Assembly: GCA_026018925.1 (NCBI GenBank)
Contig: JAKSZU010000031.1
Span: forward strand, 13,259,148-13,323,147
Length of the DNA stretch: 64,000 nt
Direction of reading: 5' to 3'
From: Tupaia tana
Lineage: Eukaryota > Chordata > Mammalia > Scandentia > Tupaiidae
The notes beneath the pieces were generated by a model. It searched no databases. It was given only the letters and a program-made list of their open reading frames with translations, and had not been told where the DNA came from. Shown piece by piece: positions 39,627-52,167 of this stretch. The translations under genes were made by a program, and so were the position numbers. Numbering within the stretch: the first letter of the stretch is position 1; every line of letters starts with the position of its first letter.

Positions 39627-40097
39627 CCCGAGCAGCTCTGAGATCTTTACAAAACTTAGTATTAATGATTATGATGAAATGTTTCCAGGCGAGAAGGACA
39701 GAGAGAGAAACCACAGTGGTCACCGCACGTACCTCCGGCCTCAGCGAGGTGGGGCACACGTGCGTGCCAGGCGTGTGCACGGAGGTCTGGGAGGCAGACC
39801 TACGACCTCGGGGAAGGTCCGATCCCACGCAGCCAGAACGGTCCTACCGCAGCCTGGCCTCTGCCGTCCCCGGAGGGTGAGCCTCGGTCCCTGGACTCTG
39901 TGCCAGCAGGGGGTGTCGGCGGCCCCGGCGTGCTGGCAGGCCCTTCAGAGACCTTGGGTGTCAGGTCTGGGCCGTGTGACCGGGGTGGCCTGTGGGGGGG
40001 CACAGAGACGGCTTGTCAGGGTCCCCCAAGGACACGGCCCAGTGCAACCCGGCTCAGCCCCACGACTGACACGGCCCCGACCACGCAGGGCCCACAC

Positions 40098-40752
40098 GCT
40101 GTCTGCCTCTGCCCGGTCACTCGGGGTCCCTCTCTCTGACACGGCCCCGAACACGCGGGGCCCATGGGCTGTCTGCTCCCGCCCGGTCACTCGGGGACTC
40201 GGGGTCCCTCTCTCTGACACAGACCCGAACACGCGGGGCCCATGGGCTGTCTGCTCCCGCCCAGTCACTCGGGGACGCGGGGGTCCCTCTCTCTGACACA
40301 GACCCGAACACGCGGGGCCCATGGGCTGTCTGCTCCCGCCCAGTCACTCGGGGACTCGGGGTCCCTCTCTCTGACACAGACCAGAACACGCGGGGCCCAT
40401 GGGCTGTCTGCTCCCGCCCAGTCACTCGGGGACTCGGGGTCCCTCTCTCTGACACAGACCAGAACACGCGGGGACCATGGGCTGTCTGCTCCCGCCCAGT
40501 CACTCGGGGACGCGGGGTCCCTCTCTCTGACACAGACCCGAACACGCGGGGCCCATGGGCTGTCTGCTCCTGCCCAGTCACTCGGGGACTCGGGGTCCCT
40601 CTCTCTGACACAGACCAGAACACGCGGGGCCCATGGGCTGTCTGCTCCCGCCCAGTCACTCGGGGACTCGGGGTCCCTCTCTCTGACACAGACCAGAACA
40701 CGCGGGGCCCATGGGCTGTCAGCTCCTGCCCGGTCACTTGGGGACTCGGGGC
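40098..40752. repeat. 78-bp minisatellite, about 8 copies (copy 2)
   Basis: Same unit as 21725-23160 but 780 bp, that is 10 units, shorter. Confidence 0.97.
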
Positions 40753-40919
40753 CTCTGGCCTCGTGGCTCCCTGTCCTGAGCGATTTGTACCTCCCACCCT
40801 CAGGTCCTCAGACACCCGGGGACCGAGCCACCGACTGCAGCTCCAGAAGTGAAATAAATAAAACAGCCCCGGGGTGACAGGCTGGTCCCGGGCCCGCGGA
40901 GGACAGGGGACCGGCTTAC

Positions 40920-41354
40920 CTCCGCGTCCAGACGCCCCCTCGGGTCTGCGTCCTCGCGGCCGGGCACCCGGCAGCCACGTCCTCACGTCGGGAAGTGGCC
41001 GAGTGCACCCCGGCAGGTCTTCCCTTCCTCCCGGCCTCCCCCACCCACGCGGGCCCCCCGAGCTTCCTCATTGCGGGCGTTGGGAAATCTGGGTGGCAGC
41101 GCCGTCGCCGGCTCCCAGCCCCCGCTCCGTGGACTGGCCGTGACCAGGCGGAGGCCGGCGTGTGCACCACGCGCAGGAGGAGGGACACAGCCCGAGGACC
41201 GGGGCAGGGGCCGCACGGCCCCCTCCCTGCTCCCGAGGGCTGCTCTCTGCAGCTCCGACGGTTTCTCTTCCTGAGGACTGACCCAGCTGGGCCCGAGTCC
41301 GCCGGCTGACGCAACGGGGGTCGGCTCTCTGCGGTGCTGGGCGTCCTTGCCTCA
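40920..41354 (-). promoter_or_regulatory. CSF2RA: Second copy of candidate CSF2RA promoter and exon 1
   Basis: Near-identical counterpart of 23326-23760 in block R copy 2, with the same donor at 40920/40919 and the same C/EBP-PU.1 pair at about 41060-41076. If the duplication is an assembly artefact this is the other allele of a single promoter. Confidence 0.5.
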
Positions 41355-41419
41355 CGGTCCGGTCTGTGCAGAGGTGCTCATCCTCCCAAGAGCCGTCTAG
41401 CCGGGGGGCCTCTGGTCTG

Positions 41420-42722
41420 GCTTTGCTTTTTATTCAGAGAGGTTTTTACTGTAGCCTGCGTGCGCTCACCAGACAGACAGAGAGACAGAGAGACAGAAAG
41501 CGAGAAATCACCCCCCAGGGGGGATGGCCACGCCGTAATCCCTTCTCCTCCATTCTCCTCTCGGGATCTTGGGCATGCACGCACACGCGCCTGGCGTGAG
41601 TTTAAGCCACCAAGACAATGGAGAAGGGATTGTGGCGTGGTCATCCTCCTCCTTTGGAAGGATGATTTCTCACTCTCTATCTCTCTGTCTCTCTGTCTCT
41701 TCAGTGAGTATCCTCACCCTATAGCAAAACTCTCTTGAAAGGAAAAAGAGAAGAGGTCTGGCATCTCGATTATCTGAGAGACCCCCTCGAAGCCCTCGGA
41801 ATGTGTTGCCTAAGAAGCGTGTCCTTGTCCACCCAACGCCGTGGGCCACGTGGTTCAGGTGGCATTGTGATTTATGGTAGAGCCCCCAGGCCACGTGGTA
41901 TTCTCTGGATGTCTGAGGGTGTGGGAGGCTCACCCCATATGTGTGGTCAACCCCCAGTAGACCCCACAGACCAGGCTCGGGTGAGCTTCCCCAGTTGGCA
42001 GTACTCACGCCTGTTGGCACACGCCACCGATGACGGGATTAAACACTGTTCACGGGGCCACCAGGTGCTGAGGCGGTTAAGGCACCGGGTCCCACACGGA
42101 ACAGGTGGTGGAAAATCACAGCAGTGTGTGCGTGAACGTGCCCACAATCCCGAGAAGCATGGAGGAGAAGGTGTTGTGTGGTCTCCCCCCTGGAGGCAAT
42201 CTCTCGCTCTCTCTCAAGTGCACACGCCATATGGGGGGAAACCCAAGCCCGGGTTGTCCACAATGATCCCAGAACCCCAGGCTGCTCACGTGGAACTCTC
42301 CGGAACGGAAGAAAACATTATGTGCTCCCTCTCCTTTCTTCTTTATGTGAAACCTGGCCCTTGGAGGCCACAAACCTTAACCTTTGTGGTAGGTCGCGTT
42401 CTGGGAACTTCCTAGGGAACTGGGTGGGCCACCTGATCTTCCAGGAACCGATGAAGGAAAGGTTAAGCCATTGCCTGCAGCTTCCCCCTCCCCCCATGAT
42501 GGCCTCAGAGGGCTGGCCTTGGCGAGCTCAGTGTCCCCCAGGGTACGACGGGCCATTAGCACGCCTGTCAGTGAGGGGGACAGGAGAGTTGGCGCCCACC
42601 ACTCTGAGGAGTGGCTGAACAGGAAAGCAGACTTTTTTCCAAAGTATTCTTTACCTTTATTTATTATTATTATTTTTTAATTTGATGAGAGAGAGAGAGA
42701 GAAAGAAAGAGAGAGAGAGAAG
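41420..42722. mobile_element. SINE block of copy 2, third part
   Basis: Counterparts: 41420-41613 (-) and 41614-41749 (+), the head-to-head pair; 42051-42256 (+, old L); 42633-42722 (-, tail fragment). Unique DNA between them as in copy 1. Confidence 0.85.
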
Positions 42723-42751
42723 CAGACTTTTTGTAATTGCCAGAGGGCATG

Positions 42752-43688
42752 TGTGATGATGGTGGTGGTGATGGTGGGAGTGGTGGTGGTGGTGATGATG
42801 GTGATGATAGGGATGCTGGTGATGGTGACAGTGATGATGGGGATGGTGGCGATGGTGATAGTGATGGTGGTGCTGCTGGTGATGTTGGTGATGATGTTAG
42901 TGACGATGACTATAATGGTGGTGATTATAAAGGTGCTGATGGTGGTGATGATGGTGGTGATGGTGAAGATGGTGGTGATGGTGGTGATGATAGTGGTGAT
43001 GGTGATGATGGTGGTGGTGATGGTGGTGATTACAAAGGTGGTGATGGGGGTGATTATGAAGGTGGTGATGGCGGTGATGGTGGTGATGATGGTGGTGGTG
43101 ACGGTGATGATGGTGGTGATGGTGGTGGTGATGGTGATGATGGTGGTGGTGATGGTGGTGATTACAAAGGTGGTGATGGTGCTGATGATGGTGGTGATGA
43201 TGATGGTGGTGATGGTGGTGATGGTGGTGGTGATGGTGGTGATGGTGGTGGTGATGGTGATGATGGTGGTGGTGATGGTGATGATGGTGGTGATGGTGGT
43301 GATGATGGTGGTGTGATGGTGATGATGGTGGTGGTGATGGTGGTGATTACAAAGGTGGTGATGGTGGTGATTATGAAGGTGGTGATGGTGGTGATGATGA
43401 CGGTGGTGATGATGGCGGTGGTGATGGTGGGGGTGATGGTGGGGGTGATGGTGATGATTACAAAGGTGGTGATGGTGGTGATGATGGCAGTGGTGATGAT
43501 GGGGGTGATGAAAGGATGGTGATGATGGTGGTGACGGTGGTGATAGAGATAGGGTGATGATGGTGATGATGGTGGTAATTATGGTGGTAACAGGGATGGT
43601 GGTGATGGTGAGAGTGGCAATGGTGGTGGATATGGTAATGATAGTGACGATGATGGTGATGATAATGGTGGTGATGGTGGTGAAGATG
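42752..43688. repeat. GAT/GGT-rich array (copy 2)
   Basis: As 25158-25990 but about 100 bp longer, with extra GATTACAAAGGT and GATTATGAAGGT segments around 43345-43395. Confidence 0.95.
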
Positions 43689-44192
43689 CTTACAACACAC
43701 CATTATTGAATGAGCAACTAAATAAAATGTATTCACTACCATGGCCTAGGATCTGGGCCAACTTGTAGGTTTGAAATCAAGATAGTGAACATTCTAGAGT
43801 CACTGAGTCACACCTTAGAGGAAGCGTTCGGCAGGGTGCAGCGGCCTGTAGTCTGAGGGCTGGAGAATTGAGGGTGCAGCTGAAGGGGGCAGGTGGGGAC
43901 CTCGGATCGCTGGCCAATGGTGGCGTTTTTTGCTCTCTATGTCAGGAGGTGTGGACTGGGGCTGTCTGTGGTCTGGTGTCCTCACTCCCTGGTTGTACAG
44001 GAGGATTGGTGGTGGGTGAGAGAGCGAGGCTTCGTCTGTGTTTGCAGCCGCTCCCCGTCACTGGCATTGCCGCCCAAACTCTGCCTCCTATCAGATCTCT
44101 AGCGGTACTGTACTCTCATGGGAGCATGACCCTACTGCTCTGTGATGTTTCCGCTGCATGCGGCAATGCAATGGTGGTAGAAATGACTGCAC

Positions 44193-47100
44193 GAGGGCCA
44201 GCAGGTGGCGTAGTGGTTATGTCGCTGGACTCCCACATGGCCAACTGTGGTTCGAATCCCAGACCCAGCACGTTGGAACTCACGCTGGATTGGGGTCGGC
44301 AGGTGGCATGGTGGTTAAGGGTGCTGGACTCCCACATGGCCGACCACGGTTCAAGTCCCAGACTGGGAGGCTTGCTTTCTTGCTTTCCCTCTCTCTCTCT
44401 CTCACTCTGTCCCTCTCTAGTCAAATTAAAATTAATAAATAAAGTTAAATAAAATAATTATTTAAAACGTGGGACCAGCAGTTGGCAAAATGGTTATGCC
44501 ACTGGACTCCCTTATAGTCGACCCTGGTTCGAGTCCCAGACCTGGTGGCTTAAACTCACACCGGGCGCGTGTGTATACATGCCCAAGATCCCAAGAGGAG
44601 AATGGAGGAGAAGGGATTGCGGTGTGACCATCCCCCCTGGGGGTGATTTCTCGCTTTCTGTCTCTCTGTCTCTCTGTCTGTTTCAGGTGAGTGCACAGGC
44701 CCTATAGCAAAAACATCTCAAAAATATTTTTTTTAAATTATTTAAAACAAACAAAAAACAAAAAAATCTCATGCTGGGTGCACGTGTCTGTAAACCCAAA
44801 ATCCTGGGAGGAGAACGGACGAGAAGGGATTGCAGCGTGGCCACCCACTCTGCCGGGTGGTTTCTCTTTCTGTCTCTGTCTCTGCCTGTGTCTCTGGCAA
44901 GCGCACGCATCCTATAGCAAAAGTCCCTCTTAGGGGCCGGCAGGTGGTGTTAAGGGTGCTGCACGCCCACGTGGCCGACCACGGTTCGAGTCCTGGACCT
45001 GGCAGCTCGCTTTCTCACTTTCCCTCTCTCTTGCTCTCGCTCTGTCCTTCTCTGGTCAAATTAAAAATTAAGTAAATAAACAAAGTTAAATAAAATCATT
45101 CTAAAAAAAAATTTCCTTCTTTAAAAAAAAAGAAAAGGAGGGACCAGCAGGTGGCATGGTGATTAAGACGCTGGACACACCCACATGGCTGAGCCCGGTT
45201 CGTGTCCCGGACCTGATGGCTTGCTTTCTCACTTTCCCTCTCTCTCCATGCCTCGCTCTGGTCAAATGAAAACAAATGAATGAATACATTTAAAAAAATA
45301 AATAAATAATTCTTAGAAAAAGAAAAAGGAAGAAGAAGAGGGTGCCTGGGGGGTGTGGGGCCCCGGGGTCACCCCAGGACCACGCTGAGCCCCCGTCTGT
45401 GGAGGGGTCATGTTGCACGAGTCCAGCCCGCCGTGGCGCCAGGAAGGCTGGGGTCACTACCGTACGTCTCAGGCGGCACCCAGTTGGGGCGGATTTCCGT
45501 TGGAGCCCAGCGACTCTGTCCAGAAACTCCTCTTCTCCCAGCCCCTCCGGGTGGCTGAAAGCCGCCTGCTTCAACCCCTCGGAGCCGGAGCCGCCGGGAC
45601 CGGCACACGGCCCTCCCTGTTTGCATTTTCCGGAGAGAGGGTAGCAGAAGCTGCAAGGTTAGCACTTGAAAGCTCACGTGTCAGGCGGATGTCCTGAAGC
45701 CTCAGAGACACCAGTGCTTCTGGGGAGAAAAAGGACCTTTCCAAGAAGGGCAGACTCTGACGCCGACCCAGGGCACGGTTCCTGGTCTGCAGCGAGCCCA
45801 CAGCAGAGCCCGGGGTTTCCAAGAGGAATTCCCCGCTTCGCACTGTCCTCCCAGCCTGGGAGCGGGGTGCCCACGCGGGGGCTCTGTCACTGCCGCTTAG
45901 CGACAGGGGGTCCGCGAACTGGGTCGGCACCATTTGCAAGCAGAGAACAGACGGCGGCTTGCATTGGCCGGTGATATAAACCACGGGCAACTGCGTCTGA
46001 AACTCTGACAGACGATGCATGCACTGGGGTTTAATCGCCACCTGCCAGCCCTCACTGCATGGAAATTAAAAGAAAAAGGAGGCTCAGGATACCTCACAAA
46101 GATACTGTGGGGAGGGGCAGGTGGCGGGGCGGTTAAGGTGCTGGACTCCGACATGGCTGACGGCGGGCAGTTTGAGTCCTGCACCTGGTGGCTGGCCTTC
46201 TCACTTTCCCTCTCTCTTTCTCTCGGGTCAAATTAAAATAAATAAATAAAGTGAAATAAAAATAATTCTTAAAAAAAAAAAAAAAGAGGGAACCAGCAGT
46301 TAGCGTAATGGCTATGTCGCTGGACTCCCACGTAGTCGACTGCAGTTCGCGTCCCGGACCCAGTGGCTTAAAACTCACACCAGGCGCGTGTGCGTGCGTG
46401 CCCAAGATCCCGAGAGGAGAATGGAGGAGAAGGGATTGCGGCGTGACCATCCCCCTGGGGGGTGATTTCTCACTTTCTGTCTCTCTGTCTCTCTCTGCCT
46501 GTCTGGTGAGTGCACGCGCCCTATAGCAAAAAAGCTCTCCAAAAAAAAAAAAAAAGAAAAGGAAAGAAAAAGAGTCTATGCCAGGGGCTGGCTGTAAGAA
46601 GAGTCGTACCGTCGGCGGGCCGGAGTAGTCTGTTAATGTCCGTGGGTGTGACCCCCCACCCGCCCAGGCCCGCTGAAACGATTTTAGAAATGGGAAAAGC
46701 AGGATTGTTCTCAGAGATGACTAGCCAGGCTCACCAAAGAACCCTAAAACACAGGATTATAGGCCAGGGGAGGGAGGCCTAACAGGGAATGAAGAATTCT
46801 GACATAGAAACTGCACTGGGGGAGACCAGCAGTTGGCGTCACGGCTGTGTCGCTGGACTCGCACGTAGCTGACTGCAGTTTGAGTCCCGGACCCGGTGGC
46901 TTAAAACTCCCGGACCTGGTGGCTTAAAACTCACGCCGGGCGCGTGTGTGTGCGTGCCCAAGATCCTCACAGGAGAACGGAGGAGAAGGGATTGCGGCAT
47001 GGCCATCCCCCCTGGGGCGTGATTTCTTGCTTTCTGTCTCTCTGTCTCTGCCTCTGTCTCTGTCTCTCCGGTGAGCACACACGCCTTATAGCAAAAATCT

Positions 47101-47432
47101 ATCTCAAAAAAAGAAAAACGACAACAAGAAAAAAGTAAAAAGCACATTGGAGGAGATCAGGGTAAGCTCCTCCAATCAGCGAAAATGGAGTTAAATGGGG
47201 TCTACAGAAAAGTAATTTAAAACAACGACAGGTGGGGCCAGGGGTGGTGTTGTGGCTAAGGCACTGGACTCCCACATCGCAGACCTCATGGTTTGAGTCC
47301 CAGACCAGGTAGTATGAAAATCACAAGGGGTGTGTACATGTGCGCCCAAACATCCCGAGAGGAAAATGCAGGAGAAGGGATTGTAGAGTGGACATCTACC
47401 CTGGGCGGTGTCCTTCCAAGGGACAGAGAAGA
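44193..47432. mobile_element. SINE block of copy 2, fourth part
   Basis: Counterparts: 44193-44292 (+, head), 44293-44469 (+, S), 44470-44745 (+, L), 44764-44932 (+, L truncated), 44935-45112 (+, S), 45138-45328 (+, S), 46111-46284 (+, S), 46287-46573 (+, L), 46820-47110 (+, L with an internal tandem duplication of about 24 bp), 47232-47432 (+, old L). Confidence 0.85.
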
Positions 47433-47511
47433 GACAGACACAGAGGGGTAGCCACGTGAAGACGAAGGCAGAGACTGGAGTGATGAGCCTACAAACCAAG
47501 GGACGCTTGGA

Positions 47512-48915
47512 GCCCCCGGAAGCTGGGAGAGGAGGAAGGAGCCTCCCCCGGGAGCTGGGAGAGGAGGAAGGAGCCTCCCCCGGGAGCTGGGAGAGGAGGA
47601 AGGAGCCTCCCCCGGGAGCTGGGAGAGGAGGAAGGAGCCTCCCCCGGGAGCTGGGAGAGGAGGAAGGAGCCTCCCCCGGGAGCTGGGAGAGGAGGAAGGA
47701 GCCTCCCCTGGGGTCCTGAGAGCTGGGAGAGGAGGAAGGAGCCTCCCCCGGGAGCTGGGAGAGGAGGAAGGAGCCTCCCCCGGGAGCTGGGAGAGGAGGA
47801 AGGAGCCTCCCCTGGGGTCCTGAGAGCTGGGAGAGGAGGAAGGAGCCTCCCCCGGGAGCTGGGAGCGGAGGAAGGAGCCTCCCCCGGGAGCTGGGAGAGG
47901 AGGAAGGAGCCTCCCCCGGGAGCTGGGAGAGGAGGAAGGAGCCTCCCCGGGAGCTGGGAGAGGAGGAAGGAGCCTCCCCTGGGCCCTGGGAGCTGGGAGA
48001 GGAGGAAGGAGCCTCCCCTGGGAGCTGGGAGAGGAGGAAGGAGCCTCCCCTGGGAGCTGGGAGAGGAGGAAGGAGCCTCCCCTGGGAGCTGGGAGAGGAG
48101 GAAGGAGCCTCCCCTGGGAGCTGGGAGAGGAGGAAGGAGCCTCCCCCGGGAGCTGGGAGAGGAGGAAGGAGCCTCCCCTGGGCCCTGGGAGCTGGGAGAG
48201 GAGGAAGGAGCCTCCCCTGGGAGCTGGGAGAGGAGGAAGGAGCCTCCCCTGGGCCCTGGGAGCTGGGAGAGGAGGAAGGAGCCTCCCCCGGGAGCTGGGA
48301 GAGGAGGAAGGAGCCTCCCCTGGGGCCCTGGGAGCTGGGAGAGGAGGAAGGAGCCTCCCCTGGGAGCTGGGAGAGAAGGAAGGAGCCTCCCCTGGGAGCT
48401 GGGAGAGGAGGAAGGAGCCTCCCCCGGGAGCTGGGAGAGGAGGAAGGAGCCTCCCCTGGGAACCTGGGAGCTCGGAGAGGAGGAAGGAGTCTCCCCTGGG
48501 GCCCCGGGAGCTGGGAGAGGAGGAAGGAGCCTCCCCTGGGAGCTGGGAGAGGAGGAAGGAGCCTCCCCTGGGAGCTGGGAGAGGAGGAAGGAGCCTCCCC
48601 TGGGCCCTGGGAGCTGGGAGAGGAGGAAGGAGCCTCCCCTGGGCCCTGGGAGCTGGGAGAGGAGGAAGGAGCCTCCCCTGGGAGCTGGGAGAGGAGGAAG
48701 GAGCCTCCCCCGGGAGCTGGGAGAGGAGGAAGGAGCCTCCCCTGGGAGCTGGGAGAGGAGGAGGGAGCCTCCCCCGGGAGCTGGGAGAGGAGGAAGGAGC
48801 CTCCCCTGGGAGCTGGGAGAGGAGGAAGGAGCCTCCCCCGGGAGCTGGGAGAGGAGGAAGGAGCCTCCCCCGGGAGCTGGGAGAGGAGGAAGGAGCCTCC
48901 CCCAGGAGCTGGGAA
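47512..48915. repeat. 32-bp minisatellite, about 43 copies (block R copy 2)
   Basis: Same unit and orientation as 29786-30770, about 13 units longer, with more CCTGGGCCCTGG spacer variants. The 585-codon open frame on its minus strand is a repeat artefact. Confidence 0.97.
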
Positions 48916-48955
48916 AGTAGGAAGATTCCCCATCTTGAGTTGTGACATTTTCTTT

Positions 48956-49880
48956 TTAAAATGTAATTAATTAGTTAATTATAATTTGACCAGAGAGAGA
49001 GTGAGAGAGAGAGGGAAAGCGAGAAAGCCAGACGCCAGGTCCGCAACTTGAACCTTGGTGGTCCCCGTGGGAGTCCAGCGCCCTGAACCAGCAGCACCTG
49101 CTGGCCGAGCTGCGCCGCGGTCCACACCATCGTCCACACAGCGCCTGGTGCCCGGAGCCCGTCCTCGGTCCTTCCCAGCGCCCGCAGCTCCCCGTCGGGC
49201 GGTGTAACTGGTCGGTCTGGAAAAGCAACGTTTGCCAAAGCCGGCCTTTGCTGTGGTCTCTGGGGTCCCGGCTTCCCCTTTAGGGCCGGGCTGTGGGCGG
49301 CAGGGGCTTCCCGCTGTCCCGACCCGAAGTTCCCCCCGACATGATGACAGCGTGGTTCTGCCTCCGCTTCCTTCTTATATCAGAGACAGAAAGGATTCCC
49401 GGAGGTCTGCTTTAAATTGCCAGGGGGCGTGTGTGCTTGCCGGAGAGAGACAGAGACAGAGAGAGAAGGAGAAAGCACCCCCTCCCACCACGCAGCGTGG
49501 CCACCTCAACCTGGTCCCCTCCGTTTCACCACCTGCTCAGGATTTGGCGCACAGGGGCCAGCAGGTGGCGTGGTGGTTAAGGTGCTGGGCATTCCCACAT
49601 GGCTGACCATGGTTCGAGTCCAGGACCTGGTGGCTTGCTTTCTCACTTTCCTTCTCTCTGAGTGTCTATCTTTCTCTGGTCAAACGAAGATAAATGAATG
49701 AATAAATAAAACTAAATAAATACTTCTTTAAAAAAGGATTAAAATTATTAAAAAAAAAAAAAAAAAGATTTGGGGCGCACACACACGTATACCAGTATAT
49801 GTGTCAAGCTTCCCGGGCCGGGATTCAAATCATGTGGTCAGCCGTGTGACATCACGGTCCCTTAATATCTAGGTCACAGG
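48956..49880. mobile_element. SINEs at the end of copy 2
   Basis: 48956-49102 (-, S), 49414-49554 with continuation to about 49880 (-, L), and 49555-49763 (+, S) nested in that L. The L element cut by the gap in copy 1 is seen here to continue to its tRNA-like end. Confidence 0.82.
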
Positions 49881-49904
49881 CCAGCCTACCTGCTCATGTC
49901 CCTT

Positions 49905-50158
49905 TATTTTGTTTGTTGGTTTGCTATAAGACATAGAAGCTCGGTGGAGAGAGACAGAGACAGGGAGAGGGACGGTGAGACGTCATCCCTAAGAATGGCC
50001 ACGCGGCGATCCTTTCGCCCCCATTCTCCTCTTGGGATTTGGGGCACGCGTGCACACACACCGGGCGTGTTTTTCATGCCGCAGGGCCTGGGACTCCCAC
50101 CACGCAGTTGGCCACGTGGGGTCCAGCCTCCTCCACCCCCACGCCACAGGCGGCCCCA
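49905..50158 (-). mobile_element. L-type SINE, diverged
   Basis: GGTTTGCTATAAGACATAGAAGC, CCCCCATTCTCCTCTTGGG, head ending CCACGCCACAGGCGGCCCC. Confidence 0.82.
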
Positions 50159-50274
50159 GCTCCTGACGCTCACGACACACAGGGACGGCCCCGTGGCAAG
50201 TGGATTTACTATCAATCCTGCAATCGGACTGAGCTTATTATTAGTGGCTGGACTCCTTACGATGTTCTGTATGG

Positions 50275-50412
50275 GGGGCCGGCAGGTGGCGTGGTGGTTA
50301 TGGGCGCTGGACTCCCACACGACTGACCACAGTTCGAGTCCCACACCTGGCAGCTTGCTTTCTCACTTTCTCTCTCTCTGTCTCTCTGGTCAAATTAAAA
50401 TAAATGAGTGGG
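50275..50412 (+). mobile_element. S-type SINE
   Basis: GGGGGCCGGCAGGTGGCGTGG head, short (TC)n, GGTCAAATTAAAATAAATG tail. Confidence 0.92.
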
Positions 50413-50632
50413 AGATGGCAGAGGGTAAGAGATAGGGAATCAAGGATGGGGGAAAAAAGCAAAACGCACAGAAAACAAGAACTGGAAAATTATTTGCTGA
50501 CAATAACATGTACGTTGATGTGCTTGATTGAGACAGTGTACTCTGGAGGGAAAATCTCATTTTGTATGCTGTAATGAAGTACAGTGAATGAATGCAAATA
50601 AATACATTTAAGTTAAAAAATAAATGAATGAT

Positions 50633-50848
50633 GGGGCCGGCAGGCAGCATGGTGGTTAGGGACGCTGGACTCCCACATGGCCCACGGCAGTTCGAGTCCT
50701 GGGCGTGACAGCTGGCTTTCTCGCTTTCTCTCTCACGCATCGTCTGTCCCTCTCTGATCAAATAAAAGTTAAGTAAATAAAGTTAAATAAAGTAATTCTT
50801 CAGTAAATAAATAATCTTAAGGTAAATAAATAAGTTAATAGAAAGAAG
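50633..50848 (+). mobile_element. S-type SINE with long A/T tail
   Basis: GGGGCCGGCAGGCAGCATGG head, GATCAAATAAAAGTTAAGTAAATAAAG and further AAATAAAT repeats. Confidence 0.9.
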
Positions 50849-51418
50849 ACCCCAGCCCAGCCCAGGCGCTCGGTGACAATGGCCGTCTCCCCTGTGGACT
50901 GCACAGCTCCCGTCCCCCGTGGTCACGCTCGCCTCGTCCACACAGCATCCGTGTTACTGGGCGGAGAGGCGGTGGGGACTCCATCTGTCTCAGGCCCCTC
51001 AGAAGGCGGGCACCTGCAGAGTTTCTGGAAAGGGGCCCGTGCGCACAGCTCCTCTGCCCGTGAACCGGGCTGTACCTGCTCCGCACCGGCTCAGGTAAAG
51101 CTATCACCCTCCGGGCAGCTCACCGGAGTCACGGCCCCCACGCCCTGCGGGTGACCGAGCTCCTGTGCCCCCGTGTGGGGGACCACCCTCAGGGAAGTCG
51201 GAACTGGAGGGGGCTTCTTCTTGACGGGCCCGGCTGCAGCCTTCACCTCGCGCACAAGGGTGGTGGGTGGCGGGTGGTGGGTCGCCGTGCCTGTCTCAGC
51301 ACTTACCCGGACACCGCATGGCCAGATGTCCGTGCATTCGAGCTAGACGGTCATTAACACCTGCCTATGCCACCCACACGTCTGCCCACGGCAGAGAGAG
51401 GTAAGGAGATTCGGCCCG
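50849..51418. other. Unique GC-rich DNA
   Basis: About 570 bp outside block R; no exon or mobile element recognised. Confidence 0.5.
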
Positions 51419-51600
51419 AGGGCCAGCAGGTAGGATGGTGCTTGGGCGCTGGACACTCCCACGTGGCCAACCACAGTTCGAATCCTGGACCTGGCGGCTG
51501 GCTTTCTCACTTTCCCTCTCTCTCTCTGTGTCTCTCTCTGGTCAAAATAAAATGAATGAATACATACAATGAAATAAATAATTCTTCTTTCTTGTTAAAG
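51419..51600 (+). mobile_element. S-type SINE
   Basis: GGGCCAGCAGGTAGGATGG head, GGTCAAAATAAAATGAATG tail. Confidence 0.9.
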
Positions 51601-51617
51601 ATTTCTTGATTTCTTTA

Positions 51618-51626
51618 ACTCCTTTA

Positions 51627-51659
<33 letters not shown>

Positions 51660-51787
51660 TTAGCTTGACCACACAGAGAGAAAGAGAGAGAGAAAGTGAG
51701 AGAGCAAGCTGCCAGGTCCGGGACTCGGACTGCGGCCGGCCATGTGGGAGACCAGCACCTTTTGTCAGCATGCCACCGGCCGGCCCC
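51618..51787 (-). mobile_element. S-type SINE with (ATT)n tail
   Basis: (TTA)n at about 51628-51661, TTAGCTTGACCACACAGAGAG, GGGACTCGGACTG, head ending CATGCCACCGGCCGGCCCC. Confidence 0.9.
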
Positions 51788-51909
51788 AGAAAAGTCCTAC
51801 GAAAAACACATTCAGCAAAACAAACACACAGGAAGTGACACGGAGGAAGCAGAGCTGGTGTGAGCTGGAGGAGACGTCGATTTTAAGCGAGTGCACTAAC
51901 TAATAACAG

Positions 51910-52148
51910 CAGGGACTAGCCGGTGGGGTGGAGGTTAGGGTGGCTGGACCTAACCGTCACGTACGTGGTTCCAGTCCCACGCTGGCCAGCTGGGAAACGC
52001 ACCGCGGGTGTGTGCAGGCGTGCGTGTCCGACACGCTGAGAGGAGGGGACCTGGAGAGGGGCTGCAGCGTGGCTATCACCCGGGGTGCTTTCTCACGTCC
52101 CCCCACCTCCCTGAGGGTCTGTCTGCCCACGAGCAAAACACACGGGTA
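51910..52148 (+). mobile_element. L-type SINE, old
   Basis: GGGACTAGCCGGTGGGGTGG head, GGGTGTGTGCAGGCGTGCGTG core, GAGCAAAACAC tail. Confidence 0.75.
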
Positions 52149-52167
52149 AACACGCAGGGTTCTGTGC

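Larger units (their letters stand above)
31774..49824. repeat. Block R copy 2 of the duplication
   Basis: Starts abruptly after the N gap inside the CT/CTTT tract that precedes copy 1, and runs without a break into unique DNA after 49824. Differences from copy 1 include an extra SINE (36686-36957), a 43-bp deletion near 33957, a tandem duplication of about 24 bp near 46905, ten fewer 78-bp repeat units, about 100 bp more GAT repeat, and about 13 more 32-bp repeat units. Confidence 0.95.

Noticed and set aside
47191..48948. 585-codon minus-strand open frame rich in SSPSS/GEAP repeats
   Set aside because: It lies in the 32-bp minisatellite, where three units make 32 codons without stops in several frames. 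There is no start context, homology or codon bias.
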